A stretch of DNA of 64,000 bases from Caldilineaceae bacterium (GCA_022824025.1 JAJEBF010000042.1:62001-126000), one strand, 5' to 3'. Counted from the first letter of the stretch, positions 8,744 through 17,240 are shown. The notes: generated by a model not told the origin, from the sequence alone. Numbers and translations: made by a program.

Positions 8744-9514
8744 TCATGGCCACTCTTCAGCCGGCAACTCCGCTGTCATCTGCCGGATGCGCGGCCTCTC
8801 GCGCTCCACAAAGGACCTGTGAAACGAGAAGGCTCCGTGCTTCCTGAGCGCCTGCATATGATCTGTCGAGGTTGGCCTTGCCGCAAACTTCAGCGCAATG
8901 TAACGCCGATCCACCTGCTTGCCAAATACGGCATGATACAAATACTGGTTGAAAAAAACGCCGTCTCCCGGCTCTACCTCCACCGCCCAGCCGGGCAAAT
9001 CAGGCCCGGCCGCGCCGAACGGCTTCACATCCGGGCGAGACTGAATATGGTTCAGCCTGTCCAGCTGATCATACATCGGCGCGCGGTGCGAACCGGCCAT
9101 CACCCGCAGCGCGCCCGTCTCCTTCGTCGTCGCCGTCAAATACAGCATCACCTTCAGGCGCGCATAGTTCGGCTCCTCCTCACCCGGCCGGTCGCAATGC
9201 CACTCGTGGCTCTGCGTATCGTTGAAGCTGCCCTTGTTGCCTTCCGAGCCGGCCCACACGAATCCCGCCCCCAACAACTGCTCTGCCGGCGCATAGATCC
9301 GATCATCTTCCGCCAGCCCCGAAAGTTCCCGGCTCGACTCTATAAATGGCGCAACATGCTGGTACGCCCCCATGTCAGGACCGCCCCCGCGCGCCGCCCG
9401 CCACAGGCGATCTGCCGCGCCTCGAATCTCGGCTATCTCCTCGGGCGCAAAGAGCCGCCGCAAACAGATAAATCCAAACGTCTCATAATACCTGATCTCT
9501 TGGTCGCTTAGCAT
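8744..9514 (-). CDS. Phytanoyl-CoA dioxygenase (PhyH) family protein
   Basis: A 256-residue non-heme iron, 2-oxoglutarate-dependent oxygenase. The iron ligands are readable as H106-x-D108 in SHEWHCDRPG and H194 in QYLYHAVFG, with an Arg pair about ten residues later for 2-oxoglutarate. The N-terminal YETFGFICLRRLF is the usual family opening. The substrate is not known. Bacterial members act on many small molecules rather than phytanoyl-CoA. It lies 15 bases downstream of the NHL-propeller gene, so the two are probably co-transcribed. Confidence 0.85.
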   Translation of the reverse strand: MLSDQEIRYYETFGFICLRRLFAPEEIAEIRGAADRLWRAARGGGPDMGAYQHVAPFIESSRELSGLAEDDRIYAPAEQLLGAGFVWAGSEGNKGSFNDTQSHEWHCDRPGEEEPNYARLKVMLYLTATTKETGALRVMAGSHRAPMYDQLDRLNHIQSRPDVKPFGAAGPDLPGWAVEVEPGDGVFFNQYLYHAVFGKQVDRRYIALKFAARPTSTDHMQALRKHGAFSFHRSFVERERPRIRQMTAELPAEEWP

Positions 9515-9529
9515 GATCTGTCCCCTGCC

Positions 9530-10387
9530 TCATTCGCGCCTGAACTTCTGCAGCCGGTTGTGGAGAGTCGCCACCTCCGCAACGTACAGGTCCCCCCTGG
9601 AATCCAGCCACAGCCCATGCGGATGATCGGCAAACTGGCCCGCGCCTTCGCCGGGCTCCCCCCATCGTGCCAGCAGCCTGCCATCCAGGTCAAACACGCT
9701 GATGCGAAAATTGCCCTCCGCAATATAGACTTTGTCCTCCCCGTCAATGTACAGGTCATTCGGGCCGTCCAAGTCCGGCCACTCGCCCATGTACACGCCG
9801 TCCGCATCGAAGATCTGCAGGCGTCTGTTCGACCGGTCCAGCACCAGGATCCGGCCGCGGCTGTCCACGCGCAGACAGTGCGGCAGCCCAAACTGGCCCG
9901 GCCCCGTGCCCTCCTCGCCCCACGAATGCAGAAGCGATCCTTCTGCCGCGAAACGATGCACGCGAAACTGGCCGTATCCGTCGGAAACATAGATCTCGCC
10001 CCACGGCGCCTCCACCGCCCACGTCGGCTGGTTGAAGGGCTCGCCGGGTCCGCCCGCCTGCCCCGCCGTGCCGAGCGTCTGCAGCGTCCTCCCCTCCGTG
10101 TCAAACTTGCGCACCGTGTGGTCGTCCACGTCGCACACGTACAGCTCATCCTTCTCGTTGAACCAGACGCTGTGCGGGTTCTGGAGCACATCCTCGCCCC
10201 AAGAGGCAACGAAGTCGCCCTCGCGACCATAAACGAGAATTGCAGCAGGCTCGCGACGCGCGATGTAAACGCGGTCCCTCGAGTCCGTCGCCACCGCCGG
10301 TGTCACCCCGCCGAAGGCACGCCCAGCCGGACCCGCGCCCCAGCCCTCCACCACCTTGAAACTGAATCCACCCTGTTGCGCTGCCAT
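9530..10387 (-). CDS. NHL-repeat beta-propeller protein
   Basis: The 285-residue protein is made almost wholly of NHL repeats of about 45 residues, seen in pieces such as NPHSVWFNEKDELYVCD, QPTWAVEAPWGEIYVSDGYG, LPHCLRVDSRGRILVLDRSNRR and HPHGLWLDSRGDLYVAE. It should fold as a six-bladed propeller like peptidylamidoglycolate-lyase-type proteins. No signal peptide is visible, so it appears cytoplasmic. NHL proteins are often found beside PhyH and aldolase genes in Chloroflexota and planctomycetes, but no reaction can be assigned from sequence alone. Confidence 0.8.
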   Translation of the reverse strand: MAAQQGGFSFKVVEGWGAGPAGRAFGGVTPAVATDSRDRVYIARREPAAILVYGREGDFVASWGEDVLQNPHSVWFNEKDELYVCDVDDHTVRKFDTEGRTLQTLGTAGQAGGPGEPFNQPTWAVEAPWGEIYVSDGYGQFRVHRFAAEGSLLHSWGEEGTGPGQFGLPHCLRVDSRGRILVLDRSNRRLQIFDADGVYMGEWPDLDGPNDLYIDGEDKVYIAEGNFRISVFDLDGRLLARWGEPGEGAGQFADHPHGLWLDSRGDLYVAEVATLHNRLQKFRRE

Positions 10388-10461
10388 CTCCCCTCCTTTG
10401 CCGCATGTGTGGCCTGTCCCGTTTCCCAGCTCGCTGCCGCCTGCGCGACCGTACCGCCTGG

Positions 10462-11187
10462 CTACGCGATCGGGCTCTCCATCAACACTGTGACGCCCAT
10501 ATCGATGTACTTGCTGCGGTTTTCCGGCGAATAACTTCTGAAGCTGATCTTTGCCTCCATCCCCTCCAGCTGCCGCAGCGCATGCCGCACACAGTCGTCA
10601 ACGCTCCTGAACGGATGCTCCGGGTGCGCCTCCAGGTCGAAGGTCAAGTCGGACGGCCCCCAGGTCAAACAGTCAACGCCCGGCTTGGCCAGCCGCCGCG
10701 CATTGGTCACCGCGCGCACCGTCTCCATCTGAATACAGAGAACTCCGGTCCGGTTCCACCAATCGGCGTACACCAGGCGTTCCTCGCGCCCCTCGACGCC
10801 ATAGCGCGCGGTCCCGCCCCAGCTCCGCTTGCCCTTCTGCGGATAGTAGAACGCGTCGATCGCCTCATCCACCGTGGCCTCATCCTCAACAATCGGCACT
10901 TCGATGCCCAGCGGCCCCAAATCCAGAATGTTGCCGATCAGATACGCATGCCGCGTATGCTTGATCCGAAACTGGACCGGCACGCCCAGCTCCGCCGCCA
11001 GCCCGCAAAACGCGACCAACCTCTCCTCATTGTAGGGCGAATGCTGGCTGTCCACCGCCAGAAAGTCGTAGCTGTCCTTCCCCAGAATCTCCTCCAACTG
11101 CCCCCTGCTCGCGTTCACCGGGGCAGACACCCCAATCACGATATCCCCCCTGCGAATCCGCTCCTTCAACGACGCGCCTTCAGACAT
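10462..11187 (-). CDS. HpcH/HpaI aldolase/citrate lyase family protein
   Basis: The start at 11187 (MSEGASLKER) has GGAGGAGA just upstream; a longer in-frame reading up to 11340 has low-complexity content and is rejected. The 241-residue product fits class II pyruvate-type aldolases. It has the DSQHSPYNEE segment, the VEDEATVDEA and QMETVRA acidic metal-ligand areas, and GPSDLTFDL near the C-terminus. Such enzymes cleave or form 4-hydroxy-2-oxo acids using a divalent metal. It is first in a minus-strand run with NHL, PhyH and uronate-dehydrogenase-like genes, suggesting a catabolic pathway for a sugar acid (inference). Confidence 0.8.
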   Translation of the reverse strand: MSEGASLKERIRRGDIVIGVSAPVNASRGQLEEILGKDSYDFLAVDSQHSPYNEERLVAFCGLAAELGVPVQFRIKHTRHAYLIGNILDLGPLGIEVPIVEDEATVDEAIDAFYYPQKGKRSWGGTARYGVEGREERLVYADWWNRTGVLCIQMETVRAVTNARRLAKPGVDCLTWGPSDLTFDLEAHPEHPFRSVDDCVRHALRQLEGMEAKISFRSYSPENRSKYIDMGVTVLMESPIA

Positions 11188-11327
11188 GTCCGTCTCCTCC
11201 ACCTGTGATCTGCCTGCCAGTAGAACTCTACGCTTCCCGCTGCGACTCTGTCTCCATCCGCCGCCAGCCACGCGGCGAATCCCTCTTTCGCTCTTTCTGC
11301 GATTCTTCCCCCCGCTCCATTTCTTCG

Positions 11328-11525
11328 GGGCCTCCCCCAACCCCCACCCTAAGGAACTTACGCCATTGCCATGGGTTCGCGGCCCCTCCGCGCCCCGCCC
11401 TCCTCGCGCTCAGCCTCACCTCTTCACCAACCACACGCCGCCCGCCGCCTCGTTTCCCACCCAACGGGGCGGGGCATGCAGGGAACGGGTAGCCTCGCCA
11501 CCAACCCCGCGCCCCGGCCAAACGC
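11328..11525. repeat. GC-rich dispersed intergenic repeat, copy 1
   Basis: This non-coding stretch shares two long identical blocks with the stretch at 53813-54010: 11328-11349 equals 53813-53834 (22 bases), and 11379-11401 equals 53878-53900 (23 bases). A looser match follows around the GGGGCGGGGCA block. It lies in the 384-base gap between the deformylase and the HpcH aldolase genes. The rest of that gap holds nothing else I can support. No reading frame here resembles a protein. Confidence 0.6.
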
Positions 11526-11571
11526 CTCCACCCAATCGCACGCCCCGCCGCCCAAACGCGCCCCCCGCCCT

Positions 11572-12072
11572 TCAGCCCAACAACGCCCGCTGCTCCCGCA
11601 ACGCAAACGACCTGCCATCGATCGCCCTTGATACCGCCAGCACGCCGTCCAGATGATCACACTCATGCTGCAGCAGCTCCGACAGACCATCTTCGAGAGC
11701 CATCGTCTGCTCCTGCCACGCCCTGTCCACATAGCTGACCCGGCAGCGCCTGTGCCTGCTCACCCGCACCAACAGATCAGGAAAACACATGCAATCATCC
11801 CACAGCGTGATCATTTCCCTGCTCAACTGATCGATGACCGGATTGAAGAAGACCGTGGGCTCGCCCACATGCATGTAGACAATGCGCTTCATCACGCCAA
11901 TCTGAGGAGCGGCGATCGCACGCCCCGCGCCATACCTGCCGCGAAAATCAAACAACGTGTCATGCAGGTCCCGGATCACCGGATCCAGGCCGGCAACCTC
12001 ATCCCGCCGCACCTGCTCGCACGCCTCGTACAACCTCGGATCCCCCAGCAAAAGCACCTCGCGAACCGCCAT
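11572..12072 (-). CDS. def: Peptide deformylase
   Basis: The start at 12072 (MAVREVLLLGDPRLYE) matches the usual deformylase N-terminus; an upstream in-frame ATG at 12129 adds an unlikely Gly/Arg tail. The 166-residue product has all three metalloprotease motifs. Motif 1 is seen as GAGRAIAAPQIG. Motif 2 is a diverged form with the metal cysteine in DDCMCFPDLL, where EGCLS is usual. Motif 3 is QHECDHLDG, the HExxH ligands. It removes the formyl group from new polypeptides. The changed motif 2 marks a divergent type, often a second deformylase copy. Confidence 0.85.
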   Translation of the reverse strand: MAVREVLLLGDPRLYEACEQVRRDEVAGLDPVIRDLHDTLFDFRGRYGAGRAIAAPQIGVMKRIVYMHVGEPTVFFNPVIDQLSREMITLWDDCMCFPDLLVRVSRHRRCRVSYVDRAWQEQTMALEDGLSELLQHECDHLDGVLAVSRAIDGRSFALREQRALLG

Positions 12073-12599
12073 TCCTCTCCCCTCCCCAAGTGCCCGTCCC
12101 GGATCCAGCGCCCCCCGGCCCGTCTCCACAGCTACCTTCTGTCCTTATCTCGGTCCACCCATTATCTCCCGCATACAGTCACAACGTCAATGCCGCCGCC
12201 GCAGGACCCAGTCCAGCCCCCCGTCGCTCCCCAGTCTGGCCGCCCCGCGACGCCTCCCTTTCGCATAGCAATCGGAACCAAAACCCGACCTCTTTCTAAA
12301 ACATAACTCACCCAAAACCTCAACAAAACTTAATTCTCCGCCCGCGCCCTCCCCCACCACAACCCATCCCTCAAACTCCATTCCAGCCACCCTCCCCAAA
12401 AGAGGGAATTACACATTTGACTCAGCAAGAGTTTCATTTTGGATGTCGCGTTGGATCAGTTAGACTGCCGTTAATCGACCTTCGCTACTCTGGCACGATG
12501 TACCGAAGGTGGCTTTCCTCATGGTTTTCAGACAAAAGTGGCAATAGTACACCACCATTTACGACTGTTGGCGATCTGTAAGCCCAAGAGGAAGCGCCT
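12073..12599. other. Non-coding gap with drop in GC, start of accessory island
   Basis: No supported gene of normal size lies here. From about 12290 the composition changes from GC-rich to mixed, with A-rich tracts. One tiny reading frame, 12498-12581 (27 codons, opening MYRRWLSSWF), ends 18 bases before the small gene at 12600. It may be a remnant or a leader, but I see no family. Confidence 0.4.
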
Positions 12600-12779
12600 A
12601 TGACACCTCCTGCTAACAAGGTCGATATGGCGCAGATGAATGCCGCCATAGATAAAGTCTCGGCTCTTCCTGCCACCACCCAGGCGGAATTGGCGAATAA
12701 AGTGCGCTCCCAGCGCAAGGCTAAGCGTCTTCCGCCAGCTAGGTCAAGGAAGAACGTACCGCGGCCTACCGTTCGTTAG
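12600..12779 (+). CDS. Small hypothetical protein, 59 residues
   Basis: An ATG at 12600 follows AGAGGAAG at a good spacing and opens a 59-codon frame. The first half looks like a helix (MAQMNAAIDKVSALPATTQ), and the C-terminal half is very basic (KAKRLPPARSRKNVPR). The strong ribosome site and helix-then-basic layout resemble small antitoxin or regulator fragments, but I recognise no family. It sits in the low-GC island beside a pseudogene. It could be a truncated remnant. Confidence 0.3.
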   Translation: MTPPANKVDMAQMNAAIDKVSALPATTQAELANKVRSQRKAKRLPPARSRKNVPRPTVR

Positions 12780-12900
12780 TCGCAACAAAACACCGTGACT
12801 CGAACAATCCAATGCGCCTCCCCGGAGATGGCTCGCGCCTCAAACAGATGCCTTCCGGGTTTCTCGAACATCCTGTACAGTTCATCTCACAGGAGAAAAA

Positions 12901-13380
12901 ATTTATCTGAGACGACCCTCAAAAGTCACACTGTTGGTATTGGCTCTCCTCCTTAGTTTTGGGGGAATCGCCCTCGCACAAGACGACCTTGCATTTGGAG
13001 TCCCTGCACGATCGTCTTGTTGAACTTGAGGAGAGTATTACTGGATTCGGGGTACGTCTTTCTGATAGTAAAGCCTTACTCGCCGACCCGTGGTTTCCTG
13101 ACGTGTTTTACACCGAAGACGGGATATGCCAGAGTCCTATGCATTCCTCAAGTGATTGGTCCGGCAAGATCAATCCCCGAGTTCACCAGGAAACGGCAGA
13201 CGCTTTTCGGACTGCTTATGGCGTGTCGATAGACCCTTATGATGTCGATTTGGCAAGCATTTCTTGGCGATAGGCAGCAACACTATATGCCTTGAGTACA
13301 GCCTTTTGGGTCAGAAAGTTGTCGAAGAGTGGGCACACTGTAACAAGTTGGGCCATTCCGAGTGGACCGAAGACAACTGA
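12901..13380 (+). pseudogene. Decayed gene for a secreted protein (start lost, two frameshifts)
   Basis: An AGGAG at 12891-12895 is followed at the right distance by ATT rather than ATG. It leads into a clear Sec signal peptide: basic LRRPSK, a hydrophobic core, then FGGIALAQDD. That frame stops at 13021. The sense then continues in another frame, from about 12990 to 13260, with globular-looking content (ESLHDRLVELEESITGFGV, WFPDVFYTEDG). It returns to the first frame from 13261 (FLAIGSNTICLEYSLLGQ) to a stop at 13378-13380. Together they would give a secreted protein of about 155 residues. Assembly error could mimic this. The family is not recognised. Confidence 0.55.
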
Positions 13381-13476
13381 TGAAATTTTGCCTTCATGTC
13401 ACTGAGCGAGTGAAACCGTGCCTACATCGTCACTTACAGTGCTGGGCATATCATATAAGACAAGGAGCCACACATA

Positions 13477-13504
13477 TTGCTATTCTCAATATATCGACTA
13501 CAAT
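13477..13504 (+). promoter_or_regulatory. Candidate sigma70-type promoter for the DUF2442/DUF4160 pair
   Basis: TTGCTA at 13477-13482, a 16-base spacer and TACAAT at 13499-13504. The predicted start of transcription would be about 20-25 bases before the ATG at 13534, which has AAGGAG upstream. Confidence 0.45.
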
Positions 13505-13533
13505 AGCGACAATTACTACCAAGGAGAAATGAA

Positions 13534-13860
13534 ATGCATGAACGACACCGACAATCGATTCGTTGCCTAGACCCGCCGTCTTATCAGGAAGGATCTAAGT
13601 ATCCATGGATTATAGAATTGCGACCTTTGAGCAACTTCCGTTTGTGGGTCAAGTATTCAGACGGAATCGAAGGTGAAGTCGATCTGTCAGATTTGGCAGA
13701 CACTGAGTTGTTTGAAGACTGGCATAAGCCGGGCATATTTGATCAGGTTGGGATAGGGGAATACGGTCAAGTGTTTTGGACACCCGACGCAAGCCTATGT
13801 CCTGATTCTCTATACATAGAACTTACGGAGCCAGCAGACGAAGAACCCGTGTATGCCTGA
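13534..13860 (+). CDS. DUF2442 family protein
   Basis: A 108-residue protein with the DUF2442 core: YPWIIELRPLSNFRLWVKYSDGIEGEVDLSDL, then a segment around FEDWHKPGIFDQVGIGEYGQVFW and PDSLYIEL. The function is unknown. The family is usually encoded next to DUF4160, and such pairs have been suggested to be toxin-antitoxin-like modules. Its end overlaps the DUF4160 start by eight bases. The ATG at 13534 follows AAGGAG closely. The pair sits in a low-GC island with a transposase remnant, consistent with horizontal gain. Confidence 0.75.
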   Translation: MHERHRQSIRCLDPPSYQEGSKYPWIIELRPLSNFRLWVKYSDGIEGEVDLSDLADTELFEDWHKPGIFDQVGIGEYGQVFWTPDASLCPDSLYIELTEPADEEPVYA

Positions 13861-14116
13861 AGTGTACCGTTTCTCGAAGCCGGAGATCGTGATACGGATT
13901 TACCCGCGAGAACCTAAACATCACAAGCCTCATTTCCATGTGGAATTTCAGGGGAAGAAGATGTCCATAAGCATAGACGATGTGGAGGAGATTGACGGGT
14001 ATCTTCCCCCTAATGCGAGACGCATCGTGTTGTCCTGGGCACGGGAGAACCAAGAGTTTCTTCGCCGTGCATGGGATGCTGTCAGGGCAGGCAAAAAGCC
14101 CCCAAAGTTGAAGTAA
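13853..14116 (+). CDS. DUF4160 family protein
   Basis: An 87-residue protein with the DUF4160 pattern. The N-terminal MPEVYRFSKPEIVIRIYPRE is followed by the conserved histidine-rich HHKPHFHVEF (the family's PPHFH motif). Further on is a segment of the IDGYLPPNARRIVLSWARENQEFLRRAWD type, ending with a short basic tail. It overlaps the DUF2442 gene by eight bases, so the two are translationally coupled. In many genomes the order is DUF4160 then DUF2442; here it is reversed. A toxin-antitoxin role is only suggested for these families. Confidence 0.75.
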   Translation: MPEVYRFSKPEIVIRIYPREPKHHKPHFHVEFQGKKMSISIDDVEEIDGYLPPNARRIVLSWARENQEFLRRAWDAVRAGKKPPKLK

Positions 14117-14130
14117 GTAGCAAACTAAAG

Positions 14131-14149
14131 AGCCACCGCCAAAGTGGCT
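14131..14149 (+). other. Small stem-loop after the DUF4160 gene
   Basis: AGCCAC at 14131-14136 pairs with GTGGCT at 14144-14149 over a 7-base loop, 15 bases after the DUF4160 stop. There is no clear T-run, so it is at best a weak terminator. Confidence 0.25.
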
Positions 14150-14219
14150 GTGGCTTTCGAGTGTCTGAGGATGAAGTTCAAGTTTCATCTTGGAAGCAAT
14201 AGCAAGTCTCAACTCTTCT

Positions 14220-14421
14220 TTAGGAAATCAACTCTTCATAGGTCAGCCGCTTACCCACCGCGTTCCTGATAATGTGGTCCAGCCGCATCACTGTGTAATT
14301 CCTGACATTGCCCTTATTCAGCCTGAACACAAATTCGTTCACGTAACGGCGCATGCGCTTCTTGCTCCAGTGAAGGTAGACGCCGTTGCAGCCCCTCTTC
14401 AACATCGCCCAGACGAATCCC
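14220..14421 (-). pseudogene. IS1595-family (ISXO2-like) transposase remnant, C-terminal end only
   Basis: About 65 codons on the minus strand read GFVWAMLKRGCNGVYLHW, RYVNEFVFRLN and VGKRLTYEELIS. These are the characteristic C-terminal blocks of ISXO2-like DDE transposases (usual full length about 220-320 residues). The N-terminal catalytic part is missing: the FG-GAP protein gene starts 49 bases beyond the break. No terminal repeat was found. It marks past IS activity in the island. A family with 8-bp target duplications once existed here, which matters for the TnpB element at 57.4 kb. Confidence 0.75.
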
Positions 14422-14469
14422 CGTCCGTCGCATTGACAACGCCCATCTTTCCGTTTACAGTCTCACTCT

Positions 14470-17184
14470 ATGACCTACACTTGGTCCACTCGCGGCTTCG
14501 AAGACTTCCGCCAAGGCCAATTCGGCAACGCAGGCCAAAACCTGTATGTCTCCCGCGCCGGCACTCTCCAACGTATCCACCAGCGCGACCTCAATGGCAA
14601 CGGCTACCTCGACCTCCTCTTCTGCAACAGCCAGAACCACCACGAACGTCCGCCAACCTACCTCTACGAAGACCCGCTGGGCGAAGCCACCCGCACAGAG
14701 CTCCCCGCTGAAGGCGCGTGGACAGGCACGATCGCCGATCTTAACCGCGACGGCTATGACGACCTGATTCTGGGCATGAGGCACAACGGCGTCCGTCCCG
14801 ACCTCAACGCGATCATCTACTACGGCGGCCCCGATGGGCTCAGCGAGCGGAGCCAGCAGCAGCTGCCCGTCCCCGAATGTGAATCAGTGGCCGCCGGCGA
14901 CTTTGACGGCGACGGCCGTCCCGACCTGGCCTTCGTCAGCCAAAACGCGCTGCGAATCTTCTACCAGACCGAACTGGGATTCGAGCCGCAAAGGTTCATC
15001 GACCTGGACATCCTGGCCGACCAGCTGGCAGCCGCCGACCTCGACGGCGACGGCTTCGCCGACCTGGTCGTGCGTACAAAAGAGGGGAAACTCTCAATCT
15101 TCTGGGGAGGGGCAAACGGCATCACCGCGGAACGCGTGACCCACTGTAACGAGCCGGACGAACCACAGTCCGGCTCGCCCGCTCCCGCCCAACAGTACGC
15201 GGAGCACGTGGAGGAAGCCCGCCCGCTGGCCCGCATCGTGCGATTGGACAACACGCCCCACCTGTTCCTGCCCCGCACGCGTAGCGTCTCGCTCGTCCCG
15301 GTCGGCGCCGACCGGCGGCTCGGCCCTCCCAAAGAACTCTACTGCCTCCACGCCATGGCGGTCGCAGTCGGCGACGTAAACGGCAATGGCTACGACGATC
15401 TCGCGCTGGCCTGCCGCGAGCCCTTTGAGGGGAAAGAACGCTCTTGGATCTACTGGGGCGGCCCAGAAGGGTTTGACGAAACCCGCCGAGCGCCCCTCGA
15501 CAGCCATCGCGCCTGCGATGTCGCCGTCGCCGACCTGACAGGAGACGGCCTCGCCGACATCATCCTCTGCCAGAGCTTCACCGCAGACTCCTACAGCGCC
15601 GACTCATTTGTCTACCGCAGCACGTCCGCAGGCATCGACCCCCGGCCGGCCCGCCTGCCTTGCCAGGATGCCCGCCGCGTCCTGCTCGCCCGCCCCCGTC
15701 ACGATGCCCGCCCCCATGTGATCTTCGTCAACCACTTCGGCCGCAACCGCCTCGGCAACATCAGTCCCGCAATCTACTTCGGCGGCCCCGACGGCTTCTC
15801 CCCCCATCGCCGCCAGGACCTGCCCGGCTGGGGCGCCGTCGAAGCCCTCTGCTGCGACTTCAACGACGACGGCTTCGTCGACATCGTCCTCGCCAACGCC
15901 TCGGAAAACTCAATCGACCGCGACCCCGGCTCCTACCTGCTGCGCAACGGCCCGCAAGGCTTTGCCAGCCAACCAACCTGGACTTTGCCCACAAACAGGG
16001 CCCACGGTGTCTGCGCCGCCGACATCAACCGCAGCGGATACCTCGACCTGATCTTCTGCGGCTTCCACAACCCCGAGCTCCTCATCTTCCACGGCGTCCC
16101 CGCAGACCCCGACACCGGTCTCTGCTTCGACACCGCCAACCCCCATCGCATCCGCCTCGAACACGATGGCAAGCTCTACGACGAACCCCGCTGGATCTAC
16201 CTGGCCGACCTCAACAACAACGGCTGGCTGGACCTGGTCGTGCCTCAGATCGCCTACGACCGCAGCTTCATCCTCTGGGGCGGCCCGGAAGGCTTCAGCA
16301 TGGACCGCTGCCAGCCCCTCTCCGTCCTGCGCGGCGCCTGCGCACGCGCCGCCGACCTGAACGGCAACGGCTACCTGGACCTCATCATCGGCGGCCACAT
16401 CACCTCCCAGGAGGGACCCCACGACTCATTCGTCTACATCTACTGGAACGGCCCCAGCGGCCTGCGCGAGGACCGGCGCACGCTCCTGCCTGCCAGCGCC
16501 GTCAACGCCATGGCCGTCGCCGACTTCAACAACGACGGCATGCTCGACCTCTTCATCTGCTCCTACCACAACGGCCGCGAACGGGACATCGACTCCTTCC
16601 TCTACTGGAACCGCGCCGGGCGCGGCTTCGCCGCCGCAGACCGCATCCGCCTCTTCACCCACTCCGCCTCCGGTTGCGTCGCCGCCGACTTCAACGACAA
16701 TGGCTGGATCGACCTGGCCGTCGCCAACCACAAGGTGGAAGGCGACCACATCGGCCATTCCACGGTCTGGTGGAACGGCCCCCAAGGCTTCAGCCCCGAG
16801 CGCGTAACCCAACTGCCCACCTCCGGCCCGCACGGGATGACTGCCATCAGCCCGCACAGCATCGCGGACCGCGGCGAAGAGGAGTTCTACGTGTCGGCCC
16901 CGCATGAACTCTCCCCGGGCGCCCGTGTGACCGGGATCGCATGGCAGGCCGAAACGCCGCCCCGCACCTGGGTCAAAGCCCAGCTGCGCTTCGGCAGTTC
17001 GAAAGCTGAATTGGAAGAGGAAAGGTGGCAGGGCCCCAACGGCGGCCCCGAATGGTTTGAAGAGCCGCAGGCGTCTTTGGCGACAGGAGCAACCGGCTGC
17101 TGGGTCCAATACAGGTTGGCCCTCGGCGCCAAAAACGGATGCGGCTCCCCGCGCGTGAAAAGCGTTGATATCACCTGCGAATAG
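14470..17184 (+). CDS. FG-GAP/VCBS-repeat protein, 904 residues
   Basis: At least twelve FG-GAP/VCBS calcium-binding repeats are visible as D-x-[DN]-x-[DS]-G motifs, for example DLNGNGYLDL, DLNRDGYDDL, DFDGDGRPDL, DLDGDGFADL, DVNGNGYDDL, DFNDDGFVDI, DLNNNGWLDL and DFNDNGWIDL. They alternate with YYGGPDG/YWGGPEG-type strands, so the protein should form one or two beta-propellers. The last 110 residues lack the motif and look like a separate beta-rich domain (RVTGIAWQAETPPRTWVKAQL). No signal peptide is seen at MTYTWSTRGFEDF, which is odd because such proteins are normally exported. No other start is available before the transposase remnant. Confidence 0.8.
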   Translation: MTYTWSTRGFEDFRQGQFGNAGQNLYVSRAGTLQRIHQRDLNGNGYLDLLFCNSQNHHERPPTYLYEDPLGEATRTELPAEGAWTGTIADLNRDGYDDLILGMRHNGVRPDLNAIIYYGGPDGLSERSQQQLPVPECESVAAGDFDGDGRPDLAFVSQNALRIFYQTELGFEPQRFIDLDILADQLAAADLDGDGFADLVVRTKEGKLSIFWGGANGITAERVTHCNEPDEPQSGSPAPAQQYAEHVEEARPLARIVRLDNTPHLFLPRTRSVSLVPVGADRRLGPPKELYCLHAMAVAVGDVNGNGYDDLALACREPFEGKERSWIYWGGPEGFDETRRAPLDSHRACDVAVADLTGDGLADIILCQSFTADSYSADSFVYRSTSAGIDPRPARLPCQDARRVLLARPRHDARPHVIFVNHFGRNRLGNISPAIYFGGPDGFSPHRRQDLPGWGAVEALCCDFNDDGFVDIVLANASENSIDRDPGSYLLRNGPQGFASQPTWTLPTNRAHGVCAADINRSGYLDLIFCGFHNPELLIFHGVPADPDTGLCFDTANPHRIRLEHDGKLYDEPRWIYLADLNNNGWLDLVVPQIAYDRSFILWGGPEGFSMDRCQPLSVLRGACARAADLNGNGYLDLIIGGHITSQEGPHDSFVYIYWNGPSGLREDRRTLLPASAVNAMAVADFNNDGMLDLFICSYHNGRERDIDSFLYWNRAGRGFAAADRIRLFTHSASGCVAADFNDNGWIDLAVANHKVEGDHIGHSTVWWNGPQGFSPERVTQLPTSGPHGMTAISPHSIADRGEEEFYVSAPHELSPGARVTGIAWQAETPPRTWVKAQLRFGSSKAELEEERWQGPNGGPEWFEEPQASLATGATGCWVQYRLALGAKNGCGSPRVKSVDITCE

Positions 17185-17240
17185 TCGGGATCAAGCGAAA
17201 AACCGCCCGCCCGGAGCCCCCTGGCGCGGCCTGAAGCCGC

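Noticed and set aside
12485..12718. Minus-strand frame of 77 codons
   Set aside because: It conflicts with the plus-strand small gene that has a good ribosome site and shows no protein pattern.
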